64,000 bases of DNA from Dyadobacter sp. CECT 9275 (GTDB taxonomy: Bacteria > Bacteroidota > Bacteroidia > Cytophagales > Spirosomataceae). Shown one piece after another: positions 18,565 through 27,537 of this stretch (its first letter is position 1; the number at the start of each line of letters is the position of its first letter). The stretch lies in the NCBI RefSeq assembly GCF_907164905.1, contig NZ_CAJRAF010000001.1, positions 1,585,001 through 1,649,000 of the forward strand, written 5' to 3'. The notes below the pieces were generated by a model that had not been told where the DNA came from, did no database searches, and worked only from the letters and a program-made list of their open reading frames with translations. Made by a program: the position numbers and the translations under genes.

Positions 18565-19323
18565 ATGAAAAACCAAATACTGCTGATTGTCTGTTTTTTT
18601 GCGTTATCAACCCATTTTGCCAGTGCCCAGGAAGATTCTACCGCCAGAAAGTACCAGACGGGTATGGCCATCTATGGGGAGTTCGGGCTACTGTCCAACA
18701 AGAGTTTTGACGCAGTAAGGGATAAAATGATGAGCCTGGATGTCAAACCATTTGAATCAGTAATGGCTTCTATTGTGCTGGCCAAACGTCTGGAAACAAG
18801 GAGATGGTTCTCCGAAGCGCGCCTGATCCTGATGAACAGTACCAATTATACCAAAAATAAAAATGACGTAAAGGGCTATTTTGGCGGAATTGGTATTGGC
18901 ATGGATGCTGGCCCCAAGCTGGTCAGTACGAAACATTGGAACGTGCTGATACCCATCGGATATGATCTGATGCTGTATCGGATGATGATCAAAAATAACC
19001 AGTCGGCAACATTGGGGCAGGTCGTTACCACACCGTCATCTTTTCAGTCGGCAAAATTCTACACCGGCAATATCAACCTGCACGGTGGGATAGGGGTTGA
19101 CTACAAAATCAATATCAACGGGAAATGTACTGACAAACTGTATATCAGTTCGAAGGTATCTTATCAGTTACCTTTGCTCACAAACAAAAAGTGGAAAGGG
19201 GATGACGTAACGGTATCTGACCTGCCATCTTTTAAGCCCAACCAGCTATATTTCCAGATCGGGCTGATCGCTTTCCCTAAACATGACTACAGAATGTGGA
19301 AGGGAATGCATCACAGGATGTGA
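18565..19323 (+). CDS. exported protein, tandem paralogue 2 (probable outer membrane beta-barrel)
   Basis: 252 residues with a signal peptide (MKNQILLIVCFFALSTHFASAQ). It aligns along its whole length with the preceding gene: both mature proteins start with Asp-Ser-Thr-Ala, then KTGFAVYIE/QTGMAIYGE, VLAKR-ETKRW/ETRRW, GLGLITGPK/GIGMDAGPK, SYQLP and SFKPNQLY. It differs by a 13-residue C-terminal tail (HDYRMWKGMHHRM) rich in His and Met. A probable small beta-barrel of unknown function, created by tandem duplication. It ends 30 nt before the convergent nuoA stop. Confidence 0.75.
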   Translation: MKNQILLIVCFFALSTHFASAQEDSTARKYQTGMAIYGEFGLLSNKSFDAVRDKMMSLDVKPFESVMASIVLAKRLETRRWFSEARLILMNSTNYTKNKNDVKGYFGGIGIGMDAGPKLVSTKHWNVLIPIGYDLMLYRMMIKNNQSATLGQVVTTPSSFQSAKFYTGNINLHGGIGVDYKININGKCTDKLYISSKVSYQLPLLTNKKWKGDDVTVSDLPSFKPNQLYFQIGLIAFPKHDYRMWKGMHHRM

Positions 19324-19339
19324 CAGGCACGGCTGCCTG
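19324..19339. terminator. short hairpin between converging genes
   Basis: CAGGCA-CGGC-TGCCTG (19324-19339) begins immediately after the stop of paralogue 2 and lies just beyond the nuoA stop on the other strand. Six G+C-rich base pairs, no clear T-tract; position suggests a shared 3' hairpin. Confidence 0.35.
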
Positions 19340-19353
19340 CGCACCTAACCTGC

Positions 19354-19824
19354 CTACTTCTTTGAGTACTTCTCATTCACCGACTGATACATATCCATCG
19401 GTACTGGAGACTCTATATGGGGTATTCTGGGTTGCGGGCGCACCCAATCCAGATACCCCTTCACCCATGCATAAGCCAGCCCAATCACCAGGATCAAAAC
19501 AAAAACCGTCATTTCGGCGAGTGCAAACCAGCCCCAGCGGCCATTGGTCTGTTCTATCAGGTCAGCATTGCCGAATACCACCGACCATGGAAAAAGGAAA
19601 AGCAGTTCAACTTCAAACAAAACAAAGATGAGTGCAACGACATAAAATCTGACGTTGAACTGGATATTGGCATTACCCAGCGGATCTTCACCGGATTCGT
19701 AGGTCGTAAGTTTTTCCTCGTTCGGACGATGAGGGCGCAGCCATTTGGCCAGCACCAGCATGGTACCCATCAGCACCAGCCCTGCAATGATAAAAAGTAG
19801 TATTGCTCCGAAATCAGAAACCAT
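19354..19824 (-). CDS. nuoA: NADH-quinone oxidoreductase subunit A
   Basis: About 156 residues from Met at 19824 (MVSDFGAILLFIIAG). The longer frame to 19938 adds 38 residues with no helix. This small complex I membrane subunit has three helices, the first at about residues 5-30. The conserved quinone-side loop reads TYESGEDPLGNANIQFNVRFY, and the second helix begins VVALIFVLFEVELLFLFPW with the conserved acidic pair. Normally nuoA overlaps or touches nuoB; here it is separated by two opposite-strand genes, so it must be transcribed independently. A C-terminal tail of about 25 polar residues follows the last helix. Confidence 0.95.
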   Translation of the reverse strand: MVSDFGAILLFIIAGLVLMGTMLVLAKWLRPHRPNEEKLTTYESGEDPLGNANIQFNVRFYVVALIFVLFEVELLFLFPWSVVFGNADLIEQTNGRWGWFALAEMTVFVLILVIGLAYAWVKGYLDWVRPQPRIPHIESPVPMDMYQSVNEKYSKK

Positions 19825-19961
19825 ATCGCCTAAAAATAGTAAACCGTAAAAATACGGATTTTTAGCCGGGAGAAGATTCGGGCATGGATAAAAACCGGCA
19901 GAAAAAAGTATTTTTGGGAATTCTTTTATTTGCATCAATGTTGCATTTTTAAAAAACAGGT

Positions 19962-20861
19962 ATGGTTCAGTTTGACGTAATTATTATTGGAGGAAGTTAT
20001 GCGGGGTTATCTGCGGCAATGGCGCTGGGACGTTCTTTAAGAAAAGTGCTGGTCCTTGATGCAGGTGATCCGTGTAATAAAAATGCACCTCATTCGCACA
20101 ATTTTTTAACAAGAGACGGAGAAGTGCCTGGGACGATCAGTACCATTGGCCTGGCCCAGGTTCTGAAATACCCCACCGTGGAATTCCAACGGCAGGAGGT
20201 AACTTCCGTTGTCAGAACGCAGTCTGGAATATTTGAAGTGGCGACGGGAACGGCTGTGTGGCAAGCCCGGAAAATTCTGTTTGCAACGGGTATCAGGGAT
20301 ATTATTCCAGATATCCCCGGTATGCAGGCATGTGTGGGGATATCGGTGATTCATTGCCCTTACTGCCATGGTTATGAAGTACATAGCAAACCCACCGCTG
20401 TGCTCGCGAACGGAGACATGGGGTTTGATTATGCGAGAATGGTCTTTAATTGGACAAAAGACCTGACCTTACTCACCAACGGCCCCGCAAATCTGACGGT
20501 TGAAAACCATGAGAAATTGTTGTCTCGTGGTGTTAAAATAGAGGAGGCGGAGGTAGTTGAAGTTTTGCATACCCATGGACAGGTCAGCGGGGTCAGGTTT
20601 AAAGATGGAAGAGAATTGGATACCGAGGTAATTTATTCAAGAAATCCTTTCGTACAGAAAAGTTCTATTCCAGAGCACCTGGGCTGCGAAAAGGAAGAGA
20701 ATGGATTATTAAAAGTGGACGATTTTCAGCGCACGACGGTCGAGGGTATCTATGCCGCAGGAGACAACTGCTATCCCGTACGGTCTGTGGCTGGCGCCGT
20801 GGCAACGGGTAATAAGGCCGGTGCGTTTATCAACCATGAACTGATCCAGGAGGATTTTTAA
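19962..20861 (+). CDS. thioredoxin-reductase-like NAD(P)/FAD oxidoreductase
   Basis: 299 residues, cytoplasmic. The FAD-binding motif is at the N-terminus (VIIIGGSYAGLSAAMALGRS). A redox-type pair C132-P-Y-C135 sits in HCPYCHGYEV, where thioredoxin reductases have CxxC. The FAD/pyridine segment near the C-terminus reads GIYAAGDNCYPVRSVAGAVATG. The NADPH Rossmann motif in the middle is degenerate (LANGDMGFDYARMV rather than GxGxxA). It belongs to the short thioredoxin-reductase-like flavoproteins; electron acceptor not known. Convergent with the thiF-like gene and overlapping its end by 4 nt. Confidence 0.85.
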   Translation: MVQFDVIIIGGSYAGLSAAMALGRSLRKVLVLDAGDPCNKNAPHSHNFLTRDGEVPGTISTIGLAQVLKYPTVEFQRQEVTSVVRTQSGIFEVATGTAVWQARKILFATGIRDIIPDIPGMQACVGISVIHCPYCHGYEVHSKPTAVLANGDMGFDYARMVFNWTKDLTLLTNGPANLTVENHEKLLSRGVKIEEAEVVEVLHTHGQVSGVRFKDGRELDTEVIYSRNPFVQKSSIPEHLGCEKEENGLLKVDDFQRTTVEGIYAAGDNCYPVRSVAGAVATGNKAGAFINHELIQEDF

Positions 20862-21916
20862 TTATAGGCCTTCATCCAGAGGCCCCTCCCTTCAAATCCG
20901 GCCTGCCGCAAAAGCGTAGCGGCAATCTGGCTGCGTTTACCGGTGCGGCAGTAAAAAACAATTGTTTTGTCTGCCGGCATTTGTGACAGACTTTGTGGCA
21001 GGTCGGGGAGGGGAATGTTAATACCACCAATAAAATCCTCTTCAAATTCATATTCCTCCCTTACATCCACCAAGTGGAAGCTGTCAGGATTATTTTGCAA
21101 TGAGATTTCAAATTCCTCAAAAGTGATCTCTCCTGGCTGAGCGGTATGCTGCTCGCTGGTTGGGGCTGAAATCGCTGTTTTTCTAATCTCAGTATCCGGA
21201 TTTCGGGAAAAACTGAAAGTATGGGTTTCATTGCTGAGGGCGTTAAAAATAAGAAGCTTGCCGGATAGCGGCTGGCCTATCTCACACACCATCTTGATGA
21301 CCTCGTTGGCCATGTAAGAACCAATGATACCCGGGAGGATACCAATGACTCCCGCCTCAGCACAGCTGTCACCCTCTTCGGCGTCAGGAAAAAGGCAGCG
21401 GTAGGTAGGCCCACCACGGTAATTAAATACCGAAACCTGGCCTTCAAACCGAAGTATTGAACCAAAAACCAGCGGTTTATCCAAAGCCACACAGGCATCG
21501 TTCACCGCGTACCGGGTGGGGAAATTGTCTGAACCGTCAACGATTATGTCAAAACGCTCAATGAGCTCAGTAGCATTGTTTTCCGACAGGCGTTTCTGGA
21601 AAGTTTCAATGTTCACATAAGGATTTAACGCCAGCAGTTTCTCCTGGGCAATGAGCGCCTTGCTTTTGCCGACGTCGTCAGGGCCGTAAAGTATCTGCCG
21701 GTGAAGGTTGCTGATATCCACTGTATCGTCATCTACAATGCCGATCGTTCCAATTCCTGCTGCGGTAAGGTATTGTAAAAGCGGACAGCCCAATCCTCCG
21801 GCACCAATGACGAGCACCCGGGCATTTTTCAGTTTTTCCTGTCCACGGAGGCCTATCTCAGGCAGGATAATCTGGCGGCTGTATCGTTTTCTTTCGGTTG
21901 GTTCAAATGGCGTCAT
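20858..21916 (-). CDS. thiF: ThiF/MoeB-type adenylyltransferase fused to rhodanese
   Basis: 352 residues. The E1-like domain (about 1-245) adenylates the C-terminal glycine of ThiS so that sulfur can be loaded for thiazole synthesis. It shows the nucleotide loop VLVIGAGGLGCPLLQYL, DDDTVDISNLHRQILY, and the conserved Cys in GDSCAEAGVIG. The two CxxC zinc pairs of classical MoeB are not complete (only YRCLF is seen). Residues about 260-352 form a rhodanese domain with catalytic C323 in FYCRTGKRSQ, probably the sulfur donor. It is the last gene of the thiS-led operon, 71 nt after thiH. A molybdopterin role (moeB) is possible in principle, but the context points to thiamine. Confidence 0.88.
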   Translation of the reverse strand: MTPFEPTERKRYSRQIILPEIGLRGQEKLKNARVLVIGAGGLGCPLLQYLTAAGIGTIGIVDDDTVDISNLHRQILYGPDDVGKSKALIAQEKLLALNPYVNIETFQKRLSENNATELIERFDIIVDGSDNFPTRYAVNDACVALDKPLVFGSILRFEGQVSVFNYRGGPTYRCLFPDAEEGDSCAEAGVIGILPGIIGSYMANEVIKMVCEIGQPLSGKLLIFNALSNETHTFSFSRNPDTEIRKTAISAPTSEQHTAQPGEITFEEFEISLQNNPDSFHLVDVREEYEFEEDFIGGINIPLPDLPQSLSQMPADKTIVFYCRTGKRSQIAATLLRQAGFEGRGLWMKAYN

Positions 21917-21987
21917 AGGTACCTTGAGCAGCAGAATGGTATTCTGATTTTATTATTTAACATGAACAGTTGTAACGAAAACAGGGT

Positions 21988-23103
21988 TCAAATCTGGAAA
22001 ATCTTGTCCCAATCTTTCCAGACCGGCTCATATCCCCTGGATCTGATAACCTGTGCTATTTCAGCCGGACTCCTTTCATCAGAGATTTCAAATTGTTCCA
22101 GCGACTCGGGCGCTACGGCATACCCTCCCGGATTTGTTTTTGAGCCTGCGCTGATAGACGTGATGCCCAGACCGATTACGTTGTTTCTGAATTTTTCCGA
22201 TTCTCTGGTCGACAAGCTGATCTCAACTTCTTCATCCAGCAGCCGGTAAGCACAAATTAACTGAACAAGTTCTTTATCCGACATTTCTACCTTTGGACTG
22301 AGCCCACCCGAGAACGGCCTGAGCCTGGGAAATGACAAGCTGTAACGGGTCTGCCAATAGGTTCTTTCCAGATATCTCAGGTGTAAAGCCGTAAAAAAGC
22401 TGTCGGTTCGCCAATCCTCCAGACCGATCAAAACGCCCAGACCAATTTTATGAATTCCCGCTTTCCCGGCACGGTCCGGCGTTTCGAGGCGGTACCCAAA
22501 GTTTGATTTTTTACCTTTCGGGTGGTGTTTTTTATAATCTTCCTCATGATAAGTTTCCTGATACACCAGGATCGAACTTGCACCGGAGGCAATGAGCTGC
22601 TCATATTCCGGCTGGTCCATAGGCTGGATTTCCATCGATATCTGGGAAAAATATGGCCTGATGATTTCCAGTACCTTTTTGAAATACTCAAGATGTACGG
22701 TCTGATTGGCTTCTCCGGTCACCAGTAAAACATGGTCATATCCCAGGCTTTTGATCACCTTCACTTCCTGCAGTATCTCGCTTTCCGAGAGGGTCTTGCG
22801 CCTTACTTTGTTGTCCAGACTGAACCCGCAATAGGTACAGATGTTGGTGCACTCGTTTGAAAGATAGAGCGGGATATACATCTGAATTGTTTTTCCAAAC
22901 CGCTTTTGCGTTAGATTCTGGCTGATATGCGCCATATGTTCCAGATAGGGTAAAGCAGCAGGCGATACCAGCGCTTTGAAATCCTCCATCGTTCTCCGGG
23001 GATTTTCCAGCGACCGTTCAACATCCTTTGCGGTTTTGTCGTAGATACTTTCCCGGACGTGGCTCCAGTTGTATGACCGGAACTCTTCTTGAAAACTACG
23101 CAT
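21988..23103 (-). CDS. thiH: 2-iminoacetate synthase
   Basis: 371 residues. A radical S-adenosylmethionine enzyme that splits tyrosine into p-cresol and dehydroglycine (2-iminoacetate), which ThiG joins to the ThiS sulfur and deoxyxylulose phosphate. The 4Fe-4S ligands are C85, C89 and C92 in [17 protein letters not shown]. Other family landmarks: [31 protein letters not shown] and [16 protein letters not shown]. Its start overlaps the thiG end by 8 nt, so translation is probably coupled. The presence of ThiH rather than the oxidase ThiO is typical of anaerobic or facultative lineages but also common in aerobic Bacteroidota. Confidence 0.96.
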   Translation of the reverse strand: MRSFQEEFRSYNWSHVRESIYDKTAKDVERSLENPRRTMEDFKALVSPAALPYLEHMAHISQNLTQKRFGKTIQMYIPLYLSNECTNICTYCGFSLDNKVRRKTLSESEILQEVKVIKSLGYDHVLLVTGEANQTVHLEYFKKVLEIIRPYFSQISMEIQPMDQPEYEQLIASGASSILVYQETYHEEDYKKHHPKGKKSNFGYRLETPDRAGKAGIHKIGLGVLIGLEDWRTDSFFTALHLRYLERTYWQTRYSLSFPRLRPFSGGLSPKVEMSDKELVQLICAYRLLDEEVEISLSTRESEKFRNNVIGLGITSISAGSKTNPGGYAVAPESLEQFEISDERSPAEIAQVIRSRGYEPVWKDWDKIFQI

Positions 23104-23860
23104 CCAGAAAAAGCGTTAACGGGCTGCTTGCTGCCGCAGAATTTCCTTTGGCTGCCAGTCCGGCCTCAAATGCCAGTCTTCCTGCTTCCACACCCAGCCT
23201 GAAAGCATGGGCCATACCGACAGGGTCGGAAGCTACGGCTATGGCCGTATTGACCAGTACGGCATCTGCACCCATTTCCATTGCTTTTGCTGCGTCGGAA
23301 GGTGATCCGATGCCTGCATCCACAATCACGGGAACAGCACTTTGTTCAATAATGATTTCGAGAAAGTCTGCTGTTTTCAAACCCTTATTACTGCCGATGG
23401 GAGCCCCCAGGGGCATTACGGCAGCCGCACCGGCGCTTTCGAGGCGCTTGCACAAAACGGGGTCAGCGTGTATATAGGGCAAAATAACAAAGCCAAGTTT
23501 TGCGAGCTGTTCGGTTGCCAGCAGGGTTTCCATGGCATCGGGCATGAGGTATTTGGGGTCAGGGTGGATTTCCAGCTTCACCCAATGCGTTTCCATTGCT
23601 TCTCTTGCCAGCTGTGCTGCCAATATCGCCTCCCGGGCATTTCTTGCGCCCGAAGTATTCGGCAGCAGGTTGATGTGACCGTGCTTCAGGTACCTGAGGA
23701 TCTCGTCATCCTGCCGGCCAGAAGCTACTCTGCGCAAGGCAACGGTCACCAGTTCCGACCCTGAGGACAACAGGGATTGCTCCATTAGGGCACCGGAGCT
23801 GAATTTCCCCGTTCCGGTAAAAAGCCTTGAATGGAAAGTCTTATCAGCGATTTTTAGCAT
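23096..23860 (-). CDS. thiG: thiazole synthase
   Basis: 254 residues, cytoplasmic TIM barrel. It forms the thiazole phosphate ring from deoxyxylulose 5-phosphate, dehydroglycine and ThiS thiocarboxylate. The Schiff-base lysine is K95 in [10 protein letters not shown]. Other signatures: [12 protein letters not shown] near the start, [16 protein letters not shown], and the phosphate loop [32 protein letters not shown] in the last third. Overlaps thiE by 7 nt and thiH by 8 nt. Normal length. Confidence 0.97.
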   Translation of the reverse strand: MLKIADKTFHSRLFTGTGKFSSGALMEQSLLSSGSELVTVALRRVASGRQDDEILRYLKHGHINLLPNTSGARNAREAILAAQLAREAMETHWVKLEIHPDPKYLMPDAMETLLATEQLAKLGFVILPYIHADPVLCKRLESAGAAAVMPLGAPIGSNKGLKTADFLEIIIEQSAVPVIVDAGIGSPSDAAKAMEMGADAVLVNTAIAVASDPVGMAHAFRLGVEAGRLAFEAGLAAKGNSAAASSPLTLFLDA

Positions 23861-24474
23861 AATGTTTTATAAAGTTGTGTAACAAATTGTTTGCGGTCAG
23901 GGGAATGAGTAATGGCAGCGGACATGGCCACGCCATGTACACCCGCGGACAGGAGGCCGGTAATATCTTCATCCGTAATACCGCCGATCGCGATCACTGG
24001 GATACTGATGTTCATTTGATGGATTGTTTCAAGAATCGCTCTGTAGCCGTCAGCACCCAGTACCGGACTTAGGTTTTGCTTGGTATTAGTAAAGCGGTAA
24101 GGGCCAAGTCCTACGTAGTCTGCGCCCTCCTGCACCCTTTGCAATACATCCTGCAGCGTATTGGCAGTACCACCGATGATCATGTTTCCGCCCATCTGCC
24201 TGGCCGTTTGGATGGGCAGATCTTCAAGCCCGAGATGTACGCCAAAAGCGCCTGTATCCCGGGCAACTTCCGGATAATCGTTGATGATCAGTTTGGCACC
24301 GTATGAATCGCAGAGGTTTTTAGCAAGTGATGCTTTTTCCAGGATCATTTCCGCAGGCTCGTTTTTAATGCGCAGTTGTATCCATCTGCAGCCCGCGTCA
24401 AGCGCGGAGGCTATGCTTTCCAGGTGTGTAAAAGCAGCCGTCTGATTCGATATAAAATGAAGTTTGCCGATCAA
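23854..24474 (-). CDS. thiE: thiamine phosphate synthase
   Basis: 206 residues. Couples the hydroxymethylpyrimidine diphosphate and thiazole phosphate halves to make thiamine phosphate. Motifs seen: [52 protein letters not shown] and [13 protein letters not shown] with the terminal phosphate-binding [11 protein letters not shown]. It starts 3 nt after the TenI-like gene and overlaps thiG by 7 nt. Of the two ThiE/TenI-fold genes here this one has the more complete active site, so it is the likely synthase. Confidence 0.94.
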   Translation of the reverse strand: MIGKLHFISNQTAAFTHLESIASALDAGCRWIQLRIKNEPAEMILEKASLAKNLCDSYGAKLIINDYPEVARDTGAFGVHLGLEDLPIQTARQMGGNMIIGGTANTLQDVLQRVQEGADYVGLGPYRFTNTKQNLSPVLGADGYRAILETIHQMNISIPVIAIGGITDEDITGLLSAGVHGVAMSAAITHSPDRKQFVTQLYKTLC

Positions 24475-24477
24475 AGT

Positions 24478-25077
24478 TTATTGGTTTAGCACATTGTTAA
24501 GTTGAATAAAAGTCTGAGGAGCTTTTGCCGGATTTTTCCATAGGGTACCTGACACGGCTGCTCCGTCAAAATTCATCTCTTTGATGTTACGAATATTGGA
24601 CTGATCAATTCCACCCAGTCCGATGACCGGTAACTTTTTCTCCGCTGCATCGAGCCGGAAGCCGGGAGGAAGGATACCCTGATACCCCGGTTTGGAAATA
24701 CTGTTGTAAACCGGACCGAAAAATGTATAATCAAAAGAAGTTAATATGTTTGTATCCAGCAATTTGTGGATGGAAGTACTCAGGATAAAACCTTCTGATT
24801 TCATTTGCATCAGCGTGCTCTCATCCGTTGTCATCCGTAAATTTTCGGGAAAATGCAGCCGCCTGATCCCATATTCCAGGGCTACGGGAAAATGTTGATG
24901 AACGGCGATTTTGGATAAAAAGGCAGGGCAGATGCCACGCAGCAGACGGTCCAGATCCGATGCGGTCCCATCGGGTTTTCTGAGATGCAGGTATTCCATC
25001 CCGTTTTCAAAAAGCAGGTTAATGCACCCAGCCTCATTGGGCAGATACACAGGTGACGATATGACGATCAGCTTCAT
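24478..25077 (-). CDS. ThiE/TenI-fold protein (probable thiazole tautomerase)
   Basis: 199 residues with the same barrel fold as ThiE but more divergent: YLHLRKPDG replaces the pyrophosphate loop, and KIAVHQHFPVALEYGIRRLHFPEN stands where ThiE has its substrate Asp and Gly-rich segments. FFGPVYNSISKPGYQG and LPVIGLGGIDQSNI are conserved. TenI proteins do not make thiamine phosphate but aromatise the thiazole tautomer released by ThiG. Two such genes side by side, one canonical and one divergent, fit a ThiE/TenI pair. Annotation programs may call both ThiE. It starts 1 nt after thiS. Confidence 0.82.
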   Translation of the reverse strand: MKLIVISSPVYLPNEAGCINLLFENGMEYLHLRKPDGTASDLDRLLRGICPAFLSKIAVHQHFPVALEYGIRRLHFPENLRMTTDESTLMQMKSEGFILSTSIHKLLDTNILTSFDYTFFGPVYNSISKPGYQGILPPGFRLDAAEKKLPVIGLGGIDQSNIRNIKEMNFDGAAVSGTLWKNPAKAPQTFIQLNNVLNQ

Positions 25078-25078
25078 C

Positions 25079-25282
25079 CTAACCGCCTTGTGTGGCTCTG
25101 ATGATAATTAATTGATCATCAGGCTGCAGTTGGTGCAAGGCCCACTGCGATTTGCTGACCACCTGGTTATTGATGGCTACCGCTATTCCCTGATGATTTG
25201 TTTCGAAAATTTCTGTCAGCAATTGCTGCACGGTAAAAGTGTCAGGAATTACGCTGGGTGTTTGGTTGATTTTTATCTCCAT
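25079..25282 (-). CDS. thiS: sulfur carrier protein for thiazole synthesis
   Basis: 67 residues from Met at 25282 (MEIKINQTPSVIP). The longer frame to 25396 would run through the riboswitch and is rejected. A ubiquitin-like fold with the required C-terminal Gly-Gly (IIIRATQGG), which ThiF adenylates and a sulfur donor converts to thiocarboxylate. First gene of the operon, 76 nt downstream of the TPP riboswitch. Confidence 0.94.
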   Translation of the reverse strand: MEIKINQTPSVIPDTFTVQQLLTEIFETNHQGIAVAINNQVVSKSQWALHQLQPDDQLIIIRATQGG

Positions 25283-25358
25283 TCCGGTTATCGTTTGAGA
25301 AACTTGGGGAATGGACCTTGCAGAAAAAGATATAAGTAAACCCTTCAGGAGGCTCACT

Positions 25359-25437
25359 ACTTTTCCCTTCGTCAGTATGAACTGCATCAGGTTCAAAGGG
25401 TATAATCTCAGACCACCATAGTGGACACCCCCAAAGT
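25359..25437 (-). promoter_or_regulatory. TPP riboswitch (THI element)
   Basis: The minus strand carries the conserved core of the thiamine pyrophosphate aptamer: GGGGGTG near the 5' end, the CTGAGA loop, then ACCCTTTGAACCTGAT and CGAAGGGAA. The closing stem P1 is ACTTT (25437-25433) with AAAGT (25363-25359). It precedes thiS by 76 nt and should lower expression of the whole thiazole operon when thiamine pyrophosphate is abundant. The switching mechanism is not clear from sequence. The remaining intergenic DNA (25438-25678) should hold the promoters of this operon and of the plus-strand acetyltransferase; nothing else stands out. Confidence 0.95.
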
Positions 25438-25678
25438 TTTAACAAAACTAAGTCAAAAATATGACGAATAAAACCTTCCGCCGGGAAGTACCTGCATGAT
25501 GACGAAATATCGATATGGCGGTCTGATAAATATGCGATAAATTTGAAAGGTACAAGTATCAGGTCCGGACATTAAACAAAAGCATACGAGTTAACCGAAA
25601 TGCCCGACCGTTGGGACTGTACACTCATATTTTAATCTAAACGATAACTCATTTAACCGAAATACTAAGTTTACCAGA

Positions 25679-26176
25679 ATGGATCTTAGAATAAGAAACG
25701 CCACAAAGAAGGATTTACCCGCGATTTTAGAAATTGTTAATCAAACGATCCTCACGTCCACCGCAATTTATGATTATGAGATCAGGACGCTTGAGGAGCA
25801 AACGGAGTGGTTTGAGCGTGTGACGGACAACGGTATGCCCATCATTGTTGCCGATCAGGATGGGGAGGTGCTGGGATATGGTTCATACAATACCTTTCGC
25901 CCCAAAATAGGGTACCAGTTCACGGTGGAGCACTCTATTTATCTTGACGAGAAGTCCAGGGGTATGGGTGTAGGAGGCAAGCTATTGGGCAGTCTCATTC
26001 AGCGGGCACGGGAGCAGGGCCTTCATACGATGATAGGAGGGATAGATGCGGCCAACAGGGGAAGTATTGAATTTCACAAAAAATATGGTTTTGTAGAAAA
26101 GGGTTATCTGAAAGAAGTGGCCTACAAGTTTGATCAGTGGCTGGACCTGGTCTTCATGCAGCTGATTCTTGAATAG
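25679..26176 (+). CDS. GNAT acetyltransferase, phosphinothricin/amino acid N-acetyltransferase type
   Basis: 165 residues. Transfers acetyl from acetyl-CoA to an amino group. Closest in pattern to the Pat/Bar/MnaT group: LRIRNATKKDLPAILEIVN at the start, STAIYDYEIRTLEEQTEWF, the acetyl-CoA loop KSRGMGVGGKLL, and NRGSIEFHKKYGFVEKGYLKEV with the FDQWLDLVFMQL tail. Such enzymes acetylate methionine sulfone, phosphinothricin or similar amino acids. Single gene facing the BASS transporter, sharing a bidirectional terminator with it. Confidence 0.9.
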   Translation: MDLRIRNATKKDLPAILEIVNQTILTSTAIYDYEIRTLEEQTEWFERVTDNGMPIIVADQDGEVLGYGSYNTFRPKIGYQFTVEHSIYLDEKSRGMGVGGKLLGSLIQRAREQGLHTMIGGIDAANRGSIEFHKKYGFVEKGYLKEVAYKFDQWLDLVFMQLILE

Positions 26177-26194
26177 GGGGCCGACTGGCACAAA

Positions 26195-26227
26195 AAAATG
26201 GCTGCCCGCATCCGTGGCAGCCATTTT
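26195..26227. terminator. bidirectional intrinsic terminator
   Basis: Perfect 12-bp arms AAAATGGCTGCC (26195-26206) and GGCAGCCATTTT (26216-26227), 9-nt loop, A/T tracts on both sides, located between the convergent acetyltransferase and BASS transporter genes. Confidence 0.9.
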
Positions 26228-26254
26228 GCTATGTTATACTGTTGTTTTTTAATT

Positions 26255-27361
26255 TTAATGTGCTCGTCCGGTTTCTACGTAGGTATCTTCATCACCGGTT
26301 GGTTTCCCCTGCCACCAGGATGCCAGTATTGAGCCTGTAATGTTCATCAACGGCCCGAACACGGCTGGGGCAAGACCTACCGTAGCCATTTTTCCCATTT
26401 CTTTCGCGATACCGGATGCAAGTCCGCCATTTTGCATACCCACCTCAATAGCGATGGTACGGCAGTCGCGCTCGCTCATTTTGAATAGCCGTCCCGACCA
26501 GTAACCCAGTGTATAGCCCGAGAGATTGTGAATCAGTACGAGGAGCAACAAAGTGGGGCCGATGGTCAGCAGGCTGTCGCGGCCGGCAGCGGTGATGATC
26601 ACGATAATGAAGGCAATTCCGCCCATGGATACGAGCGGCATGGCGTTGTCCAGCCATTTGGCCTTTCCGCTGAATAACTTATTGAATATCAGCCCTGCTC
26701 CGATAGGTATGATGACCATTTTTACGATATCCCACATCATGTGGAGGGTATCTATTTTGACAAATGCACCAGCCAGAAGGCTCATCAGTACCGGCGTTAC
26801 AATAGGCGCAAGCATGGTAGAAATGGCGGTGATGGTAATGGAAAGTGCCAGGTTTGCTTTGGCAAGATAGGATATCACATTGGATGCCATACCGTTAGGA
26901 GAACAGCCAATCAGGATTATTCCTGCTGCAATTTCAGGCGGAAAACCACTCAGATTGGCGAGTGTGTACCCGATACTGGGCATAATAATAAAATGGCTTA
27001 TCACTCCGATCAATACACCTTTTGGCATTTTAACAACGCCTACAAAATCCTGGAAACTCATGGAAGTTCCCATTCCGAACATGATGAGCTGGATCAGGGG
27101 GGTGATCAGCACAGCCAGTTTGAAACCGTTGAACTGCTGAAAATACTGGGGATAATAGAGGGCAGTGGTTACGGCAGCAAAAATAATGGTGGTATAGGTA
27201 AAGCCCTTGAGCTTTTCAAAACCACGAAAACTGATGGCCAGCGCCAGGAAAAACAGGATGAAAAAAGGCCCTGCCTGAGGAAGGCTGCCGGTTAAACCCA
27301 GGTAGAGTGCAATGAGGAGGCAAACGGCCGCTATACCTGACAATAGCTTGTAAATATTCAT
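26255..27361 (-). CDS. BASS-family (bile acid:sodium symporter-like) transporter
   Basis: About 368 residues from Met at 27361 (MNIYKLLSGIAAVCLLIALY). A polytopic membrane protein with about ten helices. The family signature segments are GVLIGVISHFIIMPSIGYTLA, IAAGIILIGCSPNGMASNVI with the discontinuous helix motif, and EVGMQNGGLASGIA in the second half, both at the sodium and substrate sites. Members import bile acids, pyruvate, pantothenate or other organic anions with sodium. It is the last gene of module A, separated from the RraA-like gene by a terminator hairpin, so it probably has its own promoter. An organic-acid product of the exported pathway is a reasonable substrate guess only. 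Confidence 0.88.
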   Translation of the reverse strand: MNIYKLLSGIAAVCLLIALYLGLTGSLPQAGPFFILFFLALAISFRGFEKLKGFTYTTIIFAAVTTALYYPQYFQQFNGFKLAVLITPLIQLIMFGMGTSMSFQDFVGVVKMPKGVLIGVISHFIIMPSIGYTLANLSGFPPEIAAGIILIGCSPNGMASNVISYLAKANLALSITITAISTMLAPIVTPVLMSLLAGAFVKIDTLHMMWDIVKMVIIPIGAGLIFNKLFSGKAKWLDNAMPLVSMGGIAFIIVIITAAGRDSLLTIGPTLLLLVLIHNLSGYTLGYWSGRLFKMSERDCRTIAIEVGMQNGGLASGIAKEMGKMATVGLAPAVFGPLMNITGSILASWWQGKPTGDEDTYVETGRAH

Positions 27362-27450
27362 GTTTTTATTTTTATTATACAATTTTAAAAAGGGCATAGT
27401 TTATTATTTCAATGACTTTTGGCAGATACCAGTCTGTCAGTGTTTAGAAA

Positions 27451-27526
27451 AAGATAGCAGATTAAGGCCGCTTTATTGCTGAAAAAGCAGGAACAGAAGC
27501 TGCCTTACTTAATAAACTGCTATCTT
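27451..27526 (-). terminator. large terminator hairpin after the RraA-like gene
   Basis: On the minus strand 10-bp perfect outer arms (AAGATAGCAG and CTGCTATCTT) are extended inward by an imperfect ATTAAGGC/GCCTTA-CTTAAT pairing. The hairpin is followed by CTTTTTC. It starts 11 nt after the RraA-like stop and precedes the BASS gene by 90 nt. Confidence 0.8.
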
Positions 27527-27537
27527 CCTTCAGAAAA

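Noticed and set aside
25334..25362. Terminator-like hairpin (AAGTA/TACTT plus CCTTCAGGAGG) just downstream of the TPP aptamer with a following T-rich stretch on the minus strand.
   Set aside because: It competes with the aptamer P1 stem, so ligand binding would prevent it and turn the operon on, the reverse of expected thiamine control. The stem is also weak.
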